Part shown: positions 43,961-56,596 of the stretch, piece after piece
How the letters are laid out: every line of letters starts with the position of its first letter
Position numbering within the stretch: position 1 is the stretch's first letter
Assembly (NCBI GenBank): GCA_011799875.1
Contig: CM022303.1
Location: 297,364,362-297,428,361, forward strand
Reading direction: 5' to 3'
From: Thinopyrum elongatum
Lineage: Eukaryota > Streptophyta > Magnoliopsida > Poales > Poaceae
Length of the DNA: 64,000 nucleotides
Notes under the pieces: model-generated
What the model was told of the DNA's origin: nothing
Seen by the model: only the letters and a program-made list of their open reading frames with translations
Databases searched by the model: none
Translations under genes and position numbers: made by a program

Positions 43961-45965
43961 CTTGGAATGTCATTTTATTTTGTTTTTATTGCTGTTTGAA
44001 TAAAGTACTTAAGATCTGAAATTCTTTTATGATAGAGAGTCCTCACATAGCAACATAATTATTTGACTACTCATTGATCTTCACTTATATCTTTTTGGAG
44101 TAGTTTGTCAGTTGCTTTAGTGCTTCACTTATATCTTTTTAGAGAACGGCGGTGGTTTTATTTTGAAGAAATTGATGAACTCTCATGCTTAACTTATATT
44201 ATTTTGAGAGTCTTTAAACAGCAGGGTAATTTGCTTAGGTTATGAATTTAGTCCTAATATGATGGGCATCCAAGAGGGATATAATAAAAACTTTCATATA
44301 AAGTGCATTGAATACTATGTGAAGTTTGATTCCTTATGATTGTTTTGAGATATAAAGATGGTGATATTAGAGTCATGCTAGTGAGTAATTGTGGATTGGT
44401 AGAAATACTTGTGTTAAAGTTTGTGATTCCTGTAGCATGCACGTATGGTGAACCGTTATGTGATGAAGTCGGAGCATGATTTATTTATTGATTGTCTTCC
44501 TTATGAGTGGCGGTCGGGGACGAGCGATGGTCTTTTCCTACCAATCTATCCCCCTAGGAGCATGCGTGTAGTACTTTGTTTCGATAGCTAATAGACTTTT
44601 GCAATAAGTATGTAAGTTCTTTATGACTAATGTTGAGTCCATGGATTATATGCACTCTCACCCTTCCACCATTGCTAGCCTCTCTAGTACCGCGCAACTT
44701 TCGCCGGTGCATTAAACCCACCATATGCCCTTCCTCAAAACAGCCACCATACCTACCTATTATGGCATTTCCATAGCCATTCTGAGATATATTGCCATGC
44801 AACTTCCACCATTCCATTCATTATGACACGCTTCATCATTGTCATATTGCCTTGCATGATCATGTAGTTGACATAGTATTTGTGGCAAAGCCACCATTCA
44901 TAATTTTTTATACATGTCACTCTTGATCATTGCACATCCCGATACACCGTTGGAGGCATTCATATAGAGTCATATTTTGTTCTAGTATCGAGTTGTAATT
45001 CTTGAGTTGTAAAGTAAATAAAAGTGTGATGATCATCATTATTAGAGCATTGTCCCAGTGAGGAAATGATGATGGAGACTATGATTCCCCCACAAGTCGG
45101 GATGAGACTCCGGACGAAAAAAAAGAAGAAGAAACAAAAGTGGCAAAAAAACGAGAGAGCGAAAAAAAAACAAAATGAATGAGAGAAAAAGAGAGAAGGG
45201 GCAATGCTACTATCCTTTTACCACACTTGTGCTTCAAACTAGCACCATGATCTTCATGATGGAGAGTCTCCTATTTTGTCACTTTTATATACTAGTGGGA
45301 ATTTTTCATTATAGAACTTGTCTTGTATATTCCAATGGTGGGCTTCCTCAAATTGCCCCAGGTCTTCGTGAGCAAGCGAGTTGGATGCACACCCACTTAG
45401 TTTCTTTTTGAGCTTTCATACACTTATAGCTCTAGTGCATCCGTTGCATGGCAATCCCTACTCACTCACATTGATATCTATTGATGGGCATCTCCATAGC
45501 CCGTTGATACGCCTAGTTGATGTGAGACTATCTCCTTCTTTTTGTCTTCTCCACAACCACCATATTCTATTCCACCTATAGTGCTATATCCATGGCTCAC
45601 GCTCATGTATTGCGTGAAAGTTGAAAAAGTTTGAGAACATCAAAAGTATGAAACAATTGCTTGGCTTGTCATCGGGGTTGTGCATGATTTGAATATTTTG
45701 TGTGATGAAGATGGAGCATAGACAGACTATATGATTTTGTAGGGATAAGCTTTCTTTGGCCATGTTATTTTGAGAAGACATAATTGCCTTGTTAGTATGC
45801 ATGAAGTATTATTGTTTTTATGTCAATATTAAACTTTTTTTTAATCTTATGGATCTGAACATTCATGCCACAATAGAGAAGATTACATTGATAAATATGT
45901 TAGGTAGCATTCCACATCAAAAATTCTGTTTTTATCATTTACCTACTCGAGGACGAGCAGGAATT
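43961..45965 (+). other. Non-coding 3' internal region of element F
   Basis: No protein frame is convincing. Purine-rich runs (45110-45200) and ctcgaggacgagcagg before the PPT are visible. Most of the stretch has a reverse-complement counterpart in element E (53794-55700), so it is a conserved family feature. Confidence 0.6.
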
Positions 45966-45980
45966 AAGCTTGGGGATGCT
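45966..45980 (+). other. Polypurine tract of element F
   Basis: aagcttggggatgct directly precedes the 3' LTR. The identical 15-mer also occurs inside the ORF at 41653-41667, and 14-nt matches occur at 43127 and 43856. Confidence 0.7.
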
Positions 45981-47650
45981 TGATACGTCTCCAACGTATC
46001 TATAATTTTTTATTGTTCCATGCTATTATACTATCCATCTTGGATGTTTTATATGCATTTATATGCTATTTTATGTTATTTTTGGGACTAACCTATTAAC
46101 CTAGAGCCCAGTGCCAGTTTCTGTTTTTTCCTTGTTTTTGAGTTTTGCAGAAAAGGAATATCAAACGGAGTCCAAACGAGCTGAAAATTTACGGTGATTT
46201 TTTTATGGACCAGAAGAAGCCCCCGAAGCAAAAGAGTTGGGCCAGAAAAGTCCCGAGTCAACGACAAGGGTGGAGGGCGCCCCCACCCCCCTAGGGCGCG
46301 CCCCCCTACCATGTCGCTGACTCGTGGACCCCCCCTGACGTGAAACTGACGCCAAAAATTCCTATATATCCAGAAACCCCCAGAAAGAAACCTAGATCGG
46401 GAGTTCCGCCGCCGCAAGCCTCTGTAGCCACGAAAAACCAATCGGGAGCCCATTCCGGCACCCTGCCGGAGGTGGAAACCATCACCGGTGGCCATCTTCA
46501 TCATCCCGGCGCTCTCCATGACGAGGAGGGAGTTGTTCACCCTCGTGGCTGAGGGTATGTACCAGTAGCTATGTGTTTGATCTCTCTCTCGTGTTCTTGA
46601 TTTGGCACCATCTTGATGTACCGCGAGCTTTGCTATTATAGTTGGATCTTATGATGTTTCTCCCCCTCTACCTTCTTGTAATGGATTGAGTTTTCCCTTT
46701 GAAGTTATCTTAACGGATTGAGTCTTTAAGGATTTGAGAACACTTGATGTATGTCTTGCATGTGCTTATCTGTGGTGACAATGGGATATTCACATGATCC
46801 ACTTGATGTATGTTTTGGTGATCAACATGCGGGTTCTGTGACCTTGTGAACTTATGCGTAGGGGTTGGCACTCATTTTCGTCTTGACTCTCCGGTAGAAA
46901 CTTTGGGGCACTCATTGAAGTTCTTTGTGTTGGTTTGAATAGATGAATCTAAGATTGTGTGATGCATATCGTATAATCAAACCCGCGGATACTTGTGGTG
47001 ACATTGGAGTATCTAGGTGACATTAGGGCTTTGGTTGATGTGTATCTTAAGGTGTTATTTTAGTACGAACTCTAGGGCTGTTTGTGACACTTATAGGAAT
47101 AGCCCAATAGATCAATCAGAACGAATAACTTTGAGGTGGTTTCGTACCCTACAATAATCTCTTCGTTTGTTCTCCGCTATTAGTGACTTTGGATTGACTC
47201 TTTGTTGCATGTTGAGGGATTGTTATATGATCTAATTATGTTATCATTGTTGGGAGAACTTGCACTAGTGAAAGTATGAACCCTAGGCCTTGTTTCCAAG
47301 CATTGCAATACTGTTTTTGCTCACTTTTCTTGCTAGTTATCTTGCTGTTTTTATATTTTCAGATTACAAAAACCTATATCTACCATCCATATTACACTTG
47401 TATCACCATCTCTTCACCGAACTAGTGCACATATACAATTTACCATTGTAGTGGGTGTGTTGGGGACACAAGAGACTCTTTGTTATTTGGTTGCAGGGTT
47501 GTTTGAGAGAGGCCATCTTCATCCTACGCCTCCCATGGATTGATAAACCTTAGGTCATCCACTTGAGGGAAATTTGCTACTGTCCTACAAAACTCTGCAC
47601 TTGGAGGCCCAACATGAGTCTACAAGAAGAAGGTTGCGTAGTAGACATCA
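45981..47650 (+). repeat. 3' LTR of element F
   Basis: It starts TGATACGTCTCCAACGTATC and ends gtagacatca, followed by TSD gcgac. Confidence 0.9.
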
Positions 47651-47655
47651 GCGAC

Positions 47656-48927
47656 CGGGACGAAACATTCGCCTCTAACGGTCCTGCATTTTAGCGGGCC
47701 ACAATTGGGCCGGCCTGCAACTTTCTTGGGCCTGAAAGGCCATTGGGGCCTTCACACTTTGCGTCAGGCCCACAACTTACACGGGCCTACATTTGGCCCA
47801 AAGTTTAGTTGGGCCTTTAGTGGACCCAGCGTTTAGTTGGGCTCATGTAGCTTCGGGCCATCAACAGGCTAAATATTCTTCTGGCCTGTTACGGCCCAGA
47901 AGATACCATGGGCCTTTAGCAGGCCGAAATGCATGTTGGGCCTCAATTTTCAATAGTCGTCCACGGGCCTTTAGCAGGCTGAAATGTAGACCGGGCCGTT
48001 ATTGTCCTAGTTATATGACGGGCCATTACCAGGCCGAAACATATCTCGGTCCTTAGTTGGCCCACTGATATCATGCACCTTTAAGAGGCCGAAAGCTTAG
48101 TAGAGGCATCAACGAGCCAAATTATACGACAGGCCTTTAACATGCCCAAAGTCACGTTGGGCTGAACTGTTGCCACCTTGATCACGGGCCGTTAGTGGGC
48201 CAGATGTCGCGTCGGACCATATATGGCCCATGGGCAGCACGGGCCATTCCCAAGCTGAAAGACACACCAGGCTGAAATGGGCCCATGTCTACATCGGGCC
48301 TCTAACAGGCTGAAATGTCACTGGGCCGTAATTGGGCCCAAATACTCGGCGAACAATTAACGAGCCAGATCTGGCTTTGGGCCGTAAATGGGCCATGTTT
48401 AAGTAGGCCGTTAGTGGGCTGGCCCACTAGTACCTGAGTAAATACTACGGGCCTTTGACTGCGCCGGCCTTTTTAACCTATATGGGCCTCTGTTGGGCCT
48501 TGCCACATGTCGACGTATCACAGGCACGTCTCCTCCATTGGATGGACGCCATCTGGCCCACCGAGGAGCCAACACGTGTTTCCTTCGGCAAATGATGATT
48601 TTACACGTGGAAAATCCCCATTGGTCCTGGCTGTTAACGGGTTATCGGATCCAAACTGGAATCAGATAGCTTAATGGCGACCCGTTACAGTGGATACCAC
48701 GTGTCGGTTACCCTTTACGAAAGCACTTCCATGGCGCGTCATTTATCTTGATGGAAGTGGACACTTCCGTGATGATAATTTTGGTATTGTCATGGAACAC
48801 TTCTACGACGCACAGGTATGACTATCTTGATTCTGTCATAAAATCGTCATGGATGTACATGCATGACAGAAAACATGACCTACTGTGATAAACACGTATT
48901 ATCATGGAAGTGGTTTTTTTTGTAGTG
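47656..48927. mobile_element. Right end of second CACTA element
   Basis: Continuous with 39070-39663 across element F. The end reads ggttttttttgtagtg, the reverse complement of CACTACAAAAAAAACC, which is a CACTA terminus. The left terminus with the same sequence was not found, so the left boundary is unknown. The flanking tat could be one copy of a 3-bp target duplication. Confidence 0.7.
47660..48490. repeat. GGCC-rich subterminal repeat array
   Basis: About fifteen irregular units of 40-55 bp are built from gggcc(t/g)tta, (c/t)aggc(c/t)gaaa and gggcc motifs in both orientations. Palindromic GGCC words recur throughout. The array lies within 1.3 kb of the CACTA terminus, so it fits subterminal repeats. 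Confidence 0.65.
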
Positions 48928-49072
48928 TATATCCTCTTTGTGCATGTGCATTCAGCACATGTGTGAATTGGATCTTGTTGATTGAGTGATTTCCTTCTCG
49001 TGTTCTTTGTGCTCTTCGCGGGATCCCCTCCAATTCGTGAAAGATCGACCATTAGGGTTCCACCCTACATCA
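48928..49072 (+). repeat. 3' tip of 5' LTR of Gypsy element D
   Basis: It ends ccctacatca at 49072, just before a primer-site-like sequence. The rest of the LTR is on the other side of CACTA 2 and is not visible. Confidence 0.6.
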
Positions 49073-49694
49073 TCTTGGTATCATGAGCCACGTTGATCAC
49101 GAATTTGGAGTCTCCCCCATCGTTTTCTAGCCTGATTTGGTGTGTTTTCCGCAATTTTGAAAACCCCCACAAAAAGAGCCATACCAAAAAAAATTATGAT
49201 TTGTTGGTTTGATGATGTTTTGTTGATTTTGATCTGTGCATTTGTTGTGTTGCAAGTGGATCTAGCATTTTGCACCATCTCCACCAGAAAATCCACCCTG
49301 AAATCGCCACAATTTTCCTTTTTATCCACGATTTGGAGTTCTTCCGGACCGCATCGCCGCGTAGACGACCTGCTGATCATCCGAACCCCAACCCAAATCA
49401 TCCGGCTTCGCCTGTCAAAACTGAATTTTCAACAGAAAATTTCAGCCACCACCACCACTTTCGCATCGCCAACTCCGAGCACCACCATAGCATTGGCACA
49501 ACCCCTTTGACAACCATAGCCATACCACCGCTTTCCGCTACCACCATTTGACATTTTCTATTGAGATTTTGAGTTGCGGCTTTCTGCTTCCTAACGTGTT
49601 TTAGCTACTTAGGAACGGTTCAACATCAATATCATTGCCGCTCAAATTCGCCACGGACTCGACATCGACAACGACTACTTCCTCATTTTGACAG
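49073..49694 (+). other. Primer site and leader of Gypsy element D
   Basis: ttggtatcatgagcc at 49075-49089 resembles the iMet-type primer site with a small insertion. The following leader has a 122-codon frame (49142-49510) with low-complexity H/T/P composition and no domain. It is cut at 49694 by element E (TSD gacag) and resumes at 59385. Confidence 0.55.
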
Positions 49695-50994
49695 TGCTAC
49701 TTGTGAGCTGCGTTGGGGTTTCCTCGAAGAGGGGAGGATGATGCAGTACAGTAGAGATAAATACTTCCCTTAGTTAAGAACCAAGGTTATCAATCCAGTA
49801 GGAGAACCACGTGAGACGTCGTTAACAGCACCTGCACACACAAAAGCAAATACTTGCACCCAACACGAACAAGGGGGTTGTCAATCCCCTTGATGTTTAT
49901 TTGCAAGGAGCAAATCTCGTAGTGGTAGATAGATAAAATTTCAGCAAGGTATTTTTGGATTTTATATATGATTACCCGGGGGCCGTAGTTTTCACTAGAG
50001 GCTTCTCTTTTGAACATAGCATATAGTGGGTAAACAAATTACTGTTGGGCAATTGATAGAAAAGTGCATAGTTATGACGATATTCAAGGCAATGATCATG
50101 TATATAGGCATCACGTCTGAGACAACTAGACCAACTCCTGCCTGCATGTACTACTATTACTCCACCCATTGACCACTATCCAGCATGCATCTAGAGTATT
50201 AAGTTAATAAAAACAGAGCAACACCTTAAGCAAGATGACATGATGTAGACAAAGTAAATCCAACCAATATGAATAAACCCCCTCATTTTCCCCTTAATGG
50301 CAACAATACAAATACGTGTATTGTCCCCTGCTTTATCACTGGGATATAGAGCACCGCAAGATTGAACCCATTACAAAGCACCTCTCCAATTGCAAGATAA
50401 ATCAATCTAGTTGGCCAAACCAAACGGATATATCGAAGAGAAATACAAAGCTATAATAATCATGCTTAAAATAATTCAGAAAAGACTCAAATAATATTCA
50501 TGTATAATCTGATCATAAACCCACAATTCATCAGATCCCAACAAACACACCGCAAAATAAGACTACATCGAATAGAACCCCAAGAACATCGAGGAAAACA
50601 TTGTACTAAAGATCAAAGAGAGAGAAGAAGCCATCCAGCTACTAGCTATGGACCCGTAGGTCGGTGGTAAACTACTCACACATCATCGGAAGGCAGCAAG
50701 GATGATGTAGAAGCCCTCCGTGATCGATTCCCCCTCCGGTAGAGTACCGGAAAAGGCCTCCAGATGGGATCGCGGAAGAGCAGAAACTTGCGGCGGTGGA
50801 AAAAGTATTTTGGGTGGCTCTCTATTGGTTTCCCGATTATAGAGAATTTATAGATGTGGAATTAGGTCAGATGGAGCAACGAGTGGCCCATAAGCCATCA
50901 GGGCGTGCCTACGCCCCTAAGCGCGCCCTGTTGCCTTATCGTGTCCTCGTCTGCCTTCTGGTCTCCTCCTGGAACTTCTAGGGTCTCTCTTGTG
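49695..50994 (-). repeat. Element E 3' LTR, distal part
   Basis: It matches 57830-59155 in the same orientation (for example gtattttgggtggctctct...cttctagggtctctcttgt). It is interrupted at 50994 by a solo LTR in the opposite direction. Confidence 0.85.
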
Positions 50995-52539
50995 TGATAC
51001 GTCTCCAAAGTATCTATAATTTTTTATTGTTCCATGCTATTATAGTATCAATTTTGGATGTTTTATATGCAACTACAAGCAATTATATATCATTTTTGGG
51101 ACTAACCGATTAACTTAGTGCTAGTGCCAGTTGCTATTTTTGCCTGTTTTTGTTTTTTTAGAATATCAGTACCAAACAAAGTCCAAATGCCACGAATTTT
51201 TTTGGAGATTTTTTGTGGACAAAAGAGACACTTGAAGCTTCGGGAGAGGGAAAGAAGATGAAGCGTTGGCCCACGAGGCACTAGGGCACGCCCAGGGGGC
51301 TCGTGGGGCCCATGAGGCTCAGTTTGACCTAACTCCGCCTCTATAAATTCTCTAAAATCGGGAAACCAACGGAGAGCCACCCAAAATACTTTTTCCGCCG
51401 CTGCAAGTTCCTATTCTCTTGAGATCCCATCTGGAGGCCTTTTCCGGCACTCTCCGGAGGGAGAATAAATCACGGAGGGGCTCTACATCAACCTTGCTGC
51501 CCTTCCAATGATGTGTGAGTAGTTTACCACAGACCTTCGGGGTCCATAGTTAGTATCTAGATGGCTATCTCTCTCTCTCTCTCTGTGATCTTCAATACAA
51601 TGTTCTCCTCAATGTTCTTGGAGTTCTATTCGACGTAATCACTTTTTGCGGTGTGTTTGTTGGGATCCGATAAATTATGAGTTTATGATCAGATTATCCA
51701 TGAATATTATTTGAATCTTCTCTGAACTCTTTTATGCATGATTATTATAGCTTCGTATTTCTCTCCGATCTATTTATTTGGTATGGCCAACTAGATTGAT
51801 TTTTCTTGCAATGGGAGAGGTGCTTTGTGATGGGTTCGATCTTACGGTGCTCAATCCCAATGACAAAAGGGGACATGACACGTATTTGTATCATTGCCAT
51901 TAAGGATAAAAATATGGGGTTTATTCATGCATGTTTTTACTTTGTCTACATCATGTCATCTTGCTTAAGGCATTACTCCGTTCTTTATGAACTTAATACT
52001 CTAGATGCATGCTGGATAGCAGTCGATGTGTGGAGTAATAGTAGTAGATGTAGAATCGTTTCGATCTATTTGTCTCAGACGTGATGCCTATATACATGAT
52101 CATTGCCTAGGATATCGTCATGATTATTTGCTTTTCTATCAATTGCCCTACAGTAATTTGTTTACCCACCCTATGCTATTTTCAAGAGAGAAGCCTCTAG
52201 TGAAAACTATGGCCAAGGGTCTACTTTCATCATATATTAAAATCCAAAAATACCTTGCTGCAATTTTACTTTATTTATTTTATTTTTATTTTTGTTCTAT
52301 CTATCTATCAATCACTACACAATTTAATCTTGCAAATAACCGTTGAGGCATTGACAACCCCTTGTTCATGTTGGGTGCAAGGATTTTTTATTTTGTGTGC
52401 AGGTGCTGCTAATGAGGTATTACGTGATTCTCCTACTAGATTGATAACCTTGGTTCTTAACCGAGGGAAAAACTTATCTCTACTATACTCCATCATCCCC
52501 TCCTCTTCAAGGAAATCCCAACGCATCTCACAAGTAGCA
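50995..52539 (+). mobile_element. Solo LTR, same family, inserted head-on in element E's LTR
   Basis: It starts TGATACGTCTCCAAAGTATC and ends cacaagtagca, 1545 bp. Flanks are ttgtg and ctgtg (4/5). No internal region is attached, so it is a solo LTR from LTR-LTR recombination. Its sequence is closely related to the LTR it sits in, but reversed. Confidence 0.8.
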
Positions 52540-52669
52540 CTGTGCAAAAAAAAAATTGTCAAAAAGTTTAGTAGCGTTTGGACTTCATTTGGTACTAATT
52601 TCCTGGAAAACTAAAAACAGGCAAAAAAATAGCAATTGGCGCTTGGCACTGGGTTAATAGGTTAGTCCC
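52540..52669 (-). repeat. Element E 3' LTR, middle remnant
   Basis: The remnant runs from ctgtgcaaaaa to gggttaataggttagtccc and matches 59166-59290. After it, about 95 bp of LTR expected from the 5' copy are missing. Confidence 0.75.
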
Positions 52670-53767
52670 GCCATCTCGGGGCGGAACCTGGGCTGGAGCA
52701 CTTTTGCTCTCCGGCGGAGTGATTCCGCCGTGGAAACTTCCCTCCGAGAGGGGGAAATCGAAGTCATCGTCATCACCAACAACCCTCTCATCACGGGAGG
52801 ACCAATATTCATCAACATCTTCACCAGCACCATCTCATCTCAAACCCTAGTTCACATCTTGTATTCAATCTTTGTATCAAAACCTCAGATTGGTACCTAT
52901 GGGTTGCTAGTAGTGTTGATTACACCTTGTAGTTGATGCTAGTTGGTTTATTTGGTGGAAGATTATATGTTCAGATCCATTATGCTATTCAATACCCCTC
53001 TGATCTTGAACACGAATATTATTTGTGAGTAGTTGCTTTTGTTCTTGAGGACATGGGAGAAGTCTTGTCATAAGTAATCATGTGAATTTGGTATTCGTTT
53101 GATATTTTGATGATGTGTATGTTGTGATTCCCTTAGTGGTGTTATTTGAACGTCGACTACATGACACTTCACCATCTTTGGGCCTAAGGAAATGCATTGT
53201 GGAGTAGTTATTACATGATGGGTTGCTAGAGTGACAGAAGCTTAAACCCTAGTTTATGTGCTATTTCGTAAGGGGCTGATTTGGATCCATATGCATGTTT
53301 CATGTTGTCGTTAGATTTATCTTAATTCTTCTTTCATAGTTGCGGATGCTTGCGAGAGGGGGTAATCATAAGTGGGAGGCTTGTTCAAGTAAGAACAACA
53401 CCCAAGCACCAGTCCACCAACATATCAAATTATCAAAGTGGTGACGTAAATCAAACAAACATGATGAAAGTGACTAGATGAAATTCCCGTGTGTCCTCAA
53501 GAACGTTTTACTTGCTATAAGAGAAAGTTTTGGCCTGTCCTTTGCTATAAAAATCATTGGGAAACCTTGCTGCACTTTTGTTACCGTTACTTTTTATTGC
53601 TCGTTACAAATTATGTTGCCATCAAACTATCTGTTACCGACAATTTCAGTGCCCGCAGACAATACCTTGCTGAAAACCGCTTGTCATTTCCTGCTGCTCC
53701 TCATTGGGTTCGACACTCTTACTTATCGAAAGGACTACGATTGATCCCCTATACTTGTGGGTCATCA
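52670..53767 (+). mobile_element. 3' half of another Gypsy LTR, truncated
   Basis: It ends gatcccctatacttgtgggtcatca, with a TG...CA-type 3' end. The left side starts abruptly in GC-rich sequence without a TG terminus. It replaces about 95 bp of element E's LTR, which resumes as gagacgtatca at 53768. From general knowledge of Triticeae LTRs, this sequence is the 3' part of a distinct TGATACGTCTCC-type LTR. Insertion plus deletion, or ectopic recombination, could explain it. Confidence 0.6.
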
Positions 53768-53778
53768 GAGACGTATCA

Positions 53779-56596
53779 AGCATCCCCAAGCTTAATTCCT
53801 GCTCGTCCTCGAGTAGGTAAATGATAGAAACATAATTTTTTATGTGGAATGCTACCTAACATGTATATCATGTAATCTTTCTTTTAAGTATGAATATTAA
53901 GATCCGAATGATTCAAATCAATAGTCTATAATTCGACATAAAGACATCAATACTCAGGCATACTAACAAACAATCATGTCTTTCAAAATAAAAAAATGCT
54001 AAAGAACGCTATCCCTACAAAATCATATAGCCTTGTCATGCTCCATCTTCTTAACACAAAGTATTTATCATGCACAACCCCGATGACAAACCGAGCAATT
54101 GGTTCATACTTTTTAATGCGCTTCAGCTTTTTCAACCCCCACACAATACATGAGCGCAAGCCATGGATATAGCACTATGGGTGGAACAGAATACGGTGGT
54201 AGAGATTAATATGGAGAAGATAAAAAAGGAAGAAAGTCGCACATCGACGTGGCTAATCAACGGGCTATGGAGATGCCCATCAATTGATGTCAATGCTAGG
54301 AGTAGGGATTGTGATGCAACGGATGCACTAAGAGCTATAAGTGTATGAAAGCTCAAACTGAAAACTAAGTGGGTGTGCATCCAACTAGCTTGCTCTAGAA
54401 GACCTCGGGCATTTGAGGAAGTCCATCATCGGAATATACAAGCCAAGTTTTATAATGAAAAAATCCCAATAGTATATGAAAGTGACTACATAGGAGACTC
54501 TCTTTATGAAAAACATGGTGCTACTTTGAAGCACAACTGTGGAAAACTATAGTAACATTGCCCCTTCTCTCTTTTTCTCTCATTTTTTTGGTGGGCTCAT
54601 TTTGGCCTCTTTTTTATGGGCTCTGTTTGGCCTCTTTTTTATTTTTTTCCTCACTGGGACAATGCTTTAATAATTAATAATGATGATCATCACACTTCTA
54701 TTTACTTACAACTCAAAATTACAACTCGATACTAGAACAAAATATGACTCTATATGAATGCCTCTCGCAGTGTACCATGATGTGCAATGATCTAGCGTAA
54801 CATGTATAAAAAATGATGAACGGTGGCTGAGCCACAAATACTATGTTAGCTATATGATCATGTAAATCAATATGACAACGATGATGTGTGTCATATAATC
54901 GGAATGGTGGAAGTTGCATGGCAATATATCTCGGAATGGCTATGGAAATGCCATAATAGGTAGGTATGATGGCTATTTTGAGGAAGATATAAGGAGGCTT
55001 ATGTGTGATAGAGCATATCATATCACGGGATTTGGATGCACCGGCGAAGTTTGCACCAACTCTTGAGGTGAGAAAGGGAAATGCATAGTACCGAAGAGGC
55101 TAGCAAATTGCGGAAAGGTGAGAGTGCGTATAATCCATGGACTCACATTAGTCATAAAGAACTCACATACTTATTGCGAAAGTTTATTAGCCCTCGATGC
55201 AAAGTACTACTACTCATGCCCCTAGGGATATATTGGTAGGAAAAGACTATCGCTCGTCCCCGGCCACCACTCATAAGGAAGACAATCAATAATAAATCAT
55301 GCTCCAACTTCTTAGCATAATGGGAGACTATATGTGCATGCTTCGGGAATCACAAACCTTGACACCAATATTGTTTCTAAACCACAATAATTCACTATCA
55401 CCTCCCACATATTACCATCTTAATATCGCAAAACTATTGCAAGGAATCAAACTTATCATATTCAGTGATCTACATGAAAGTTTTTATTATATCCCTCTTG
55501 AATACCTATCATATTAGGACCAATTTCATAACCCGTGCATATTGCCATTACTATTATCAAACTCTCAAAATGATATAAGTGAAGCATGAGAGTGCAACTA
55601 TTTCTTTAAAATATAACCACCGTCGTGCTCTAAAAGATATAAGTGAAGCACTAGAACAACTGCCTAGCTCAAAAGATATAAGTGAAGCACAAAGAGTATT
55701 CTAACAAATCATGAATAAATGTGTGTGCCTCTCAAAAGGTGTGTGCAGCAAAGATGATTGTGGCAAACTAAAAATCAAACAAAGAAAAGAGCACTATAAT
55801 GCACGACGCTCCAAGAAAAACTCATATCATGTGATGAATAAAAATATAGCTCCAAGTAATTTACCGATGGATTGTAGACGGAAGAGGGGATGCCATCCAG
55901 GGCATCCCCAGGCTTAGATGCTTGGGTCTCCTTGAATATTACCTTGGGGTGCCTTGGGCATCACCAAGCTTAGGGTCTTGCCACTCCTTATTCCTTCATT
56001 CATCGTGATCTCACTTAAAACTTGAAAACTTCAGCACACAAAACTCAACTGAAAACTCGTGAGATCCGTTAGTATAACAAGCAAATCTTAAACTTTAGGT
56101 ACTGTTGTAAACACGTTCATATTTTATTATTGCATAATACCTATTGTATTCTAACTTATCCATGACTTATACCCCCCGGTACAATCCATAGATTCATTAA
56201 AACAAGCAAACTATGTAACAAAAACAGAATCTTTCAAAAACGGAACAATCTGTAATGATCTGAACAAAAGCAATACTAATGTAAGTCAAAAAATTCTGAA
56301 AAATTAGTGCAATATATCAATCATGTGTACCTGGCACAAACACTAATTTAAACACAAAAACATAATCATAACAGTAGCATAATTGTGTGAACACTCAAAA
56401 ACAGAAAAGAAAAAGTAAAAATTAAGATAACTATTGGGTTGCCTCCCAACAAGCGCTATTGTTTTACGCCCCTAGCTAGGCGTAATGCATAGTTTCAAAT
56501 GTTGCCGTATTTCAAATTAATTCCATAGGTGGCCCTCATAATAGATTCATATGGTGGCTTAATTATATTTCTAGGGAAGTGTTCCATTCCTTTATT
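53779..56596 (-). other. Non-coding 3' internal region of element E
   Basis: On the minus strand it ends with the PPT aagcttggggatgct (53779-53793) next to the LTR. The region 53794-55700 is the reverse complement of the element F counterpart, with moderate divergence. A 9-bp-stem hairpin lies at 55886-55909. Frames are short. No env-like or pol-like coding is seen. Confidence 0.6.

Larger units (their letters stand above)
39664..47650 (+). mobile_element. Athila-like Gypsy element F, non-autonomous (7.99 kb)
   Basis: This complete LTR element is flanked by gcgac (39659-39663 and 47651-47655). LTRs span 39664-41330 and 45981-47650. The primer site fits tRNA-Asp, which is typical of Athila-lineage elements. 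The only substantial ORF is at 41455-42423. No reverse transcriptase, RNase H or integrase is present, so mobility would depend on another element. The 3' internal region matches element E on the opposite strand. Confidence 0.9.

Noticed and set aside
45110..45200. Purine-rich run as an independent regulatory element or simple repeat of interest
   Set aside because: It is part of the conserved non-coding internal region of the Athila-like family, with a counterpart near 54560-54640 on the other strand.
2562..48927. One single CACTA element spanning 2562 to 48927
   Set aside because: Terminal sequences differ (CACTACTGCAGG versus CACTACAAAAAA) and subterminal repeats are unrelated, so two CACTA families are involved.
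49142..49510. 122-codon frame in the element D leader as a protein gene
   Set aside because: Low-complexity H/T/P-rich end, overlap by other frames, and position in a retrotransposon leader without any domain.
53478..53824. Overlapping 88- and 111-codon frames
   Set aside because: They lie inside the LTR fragment and cross its junction with element E. No domain.
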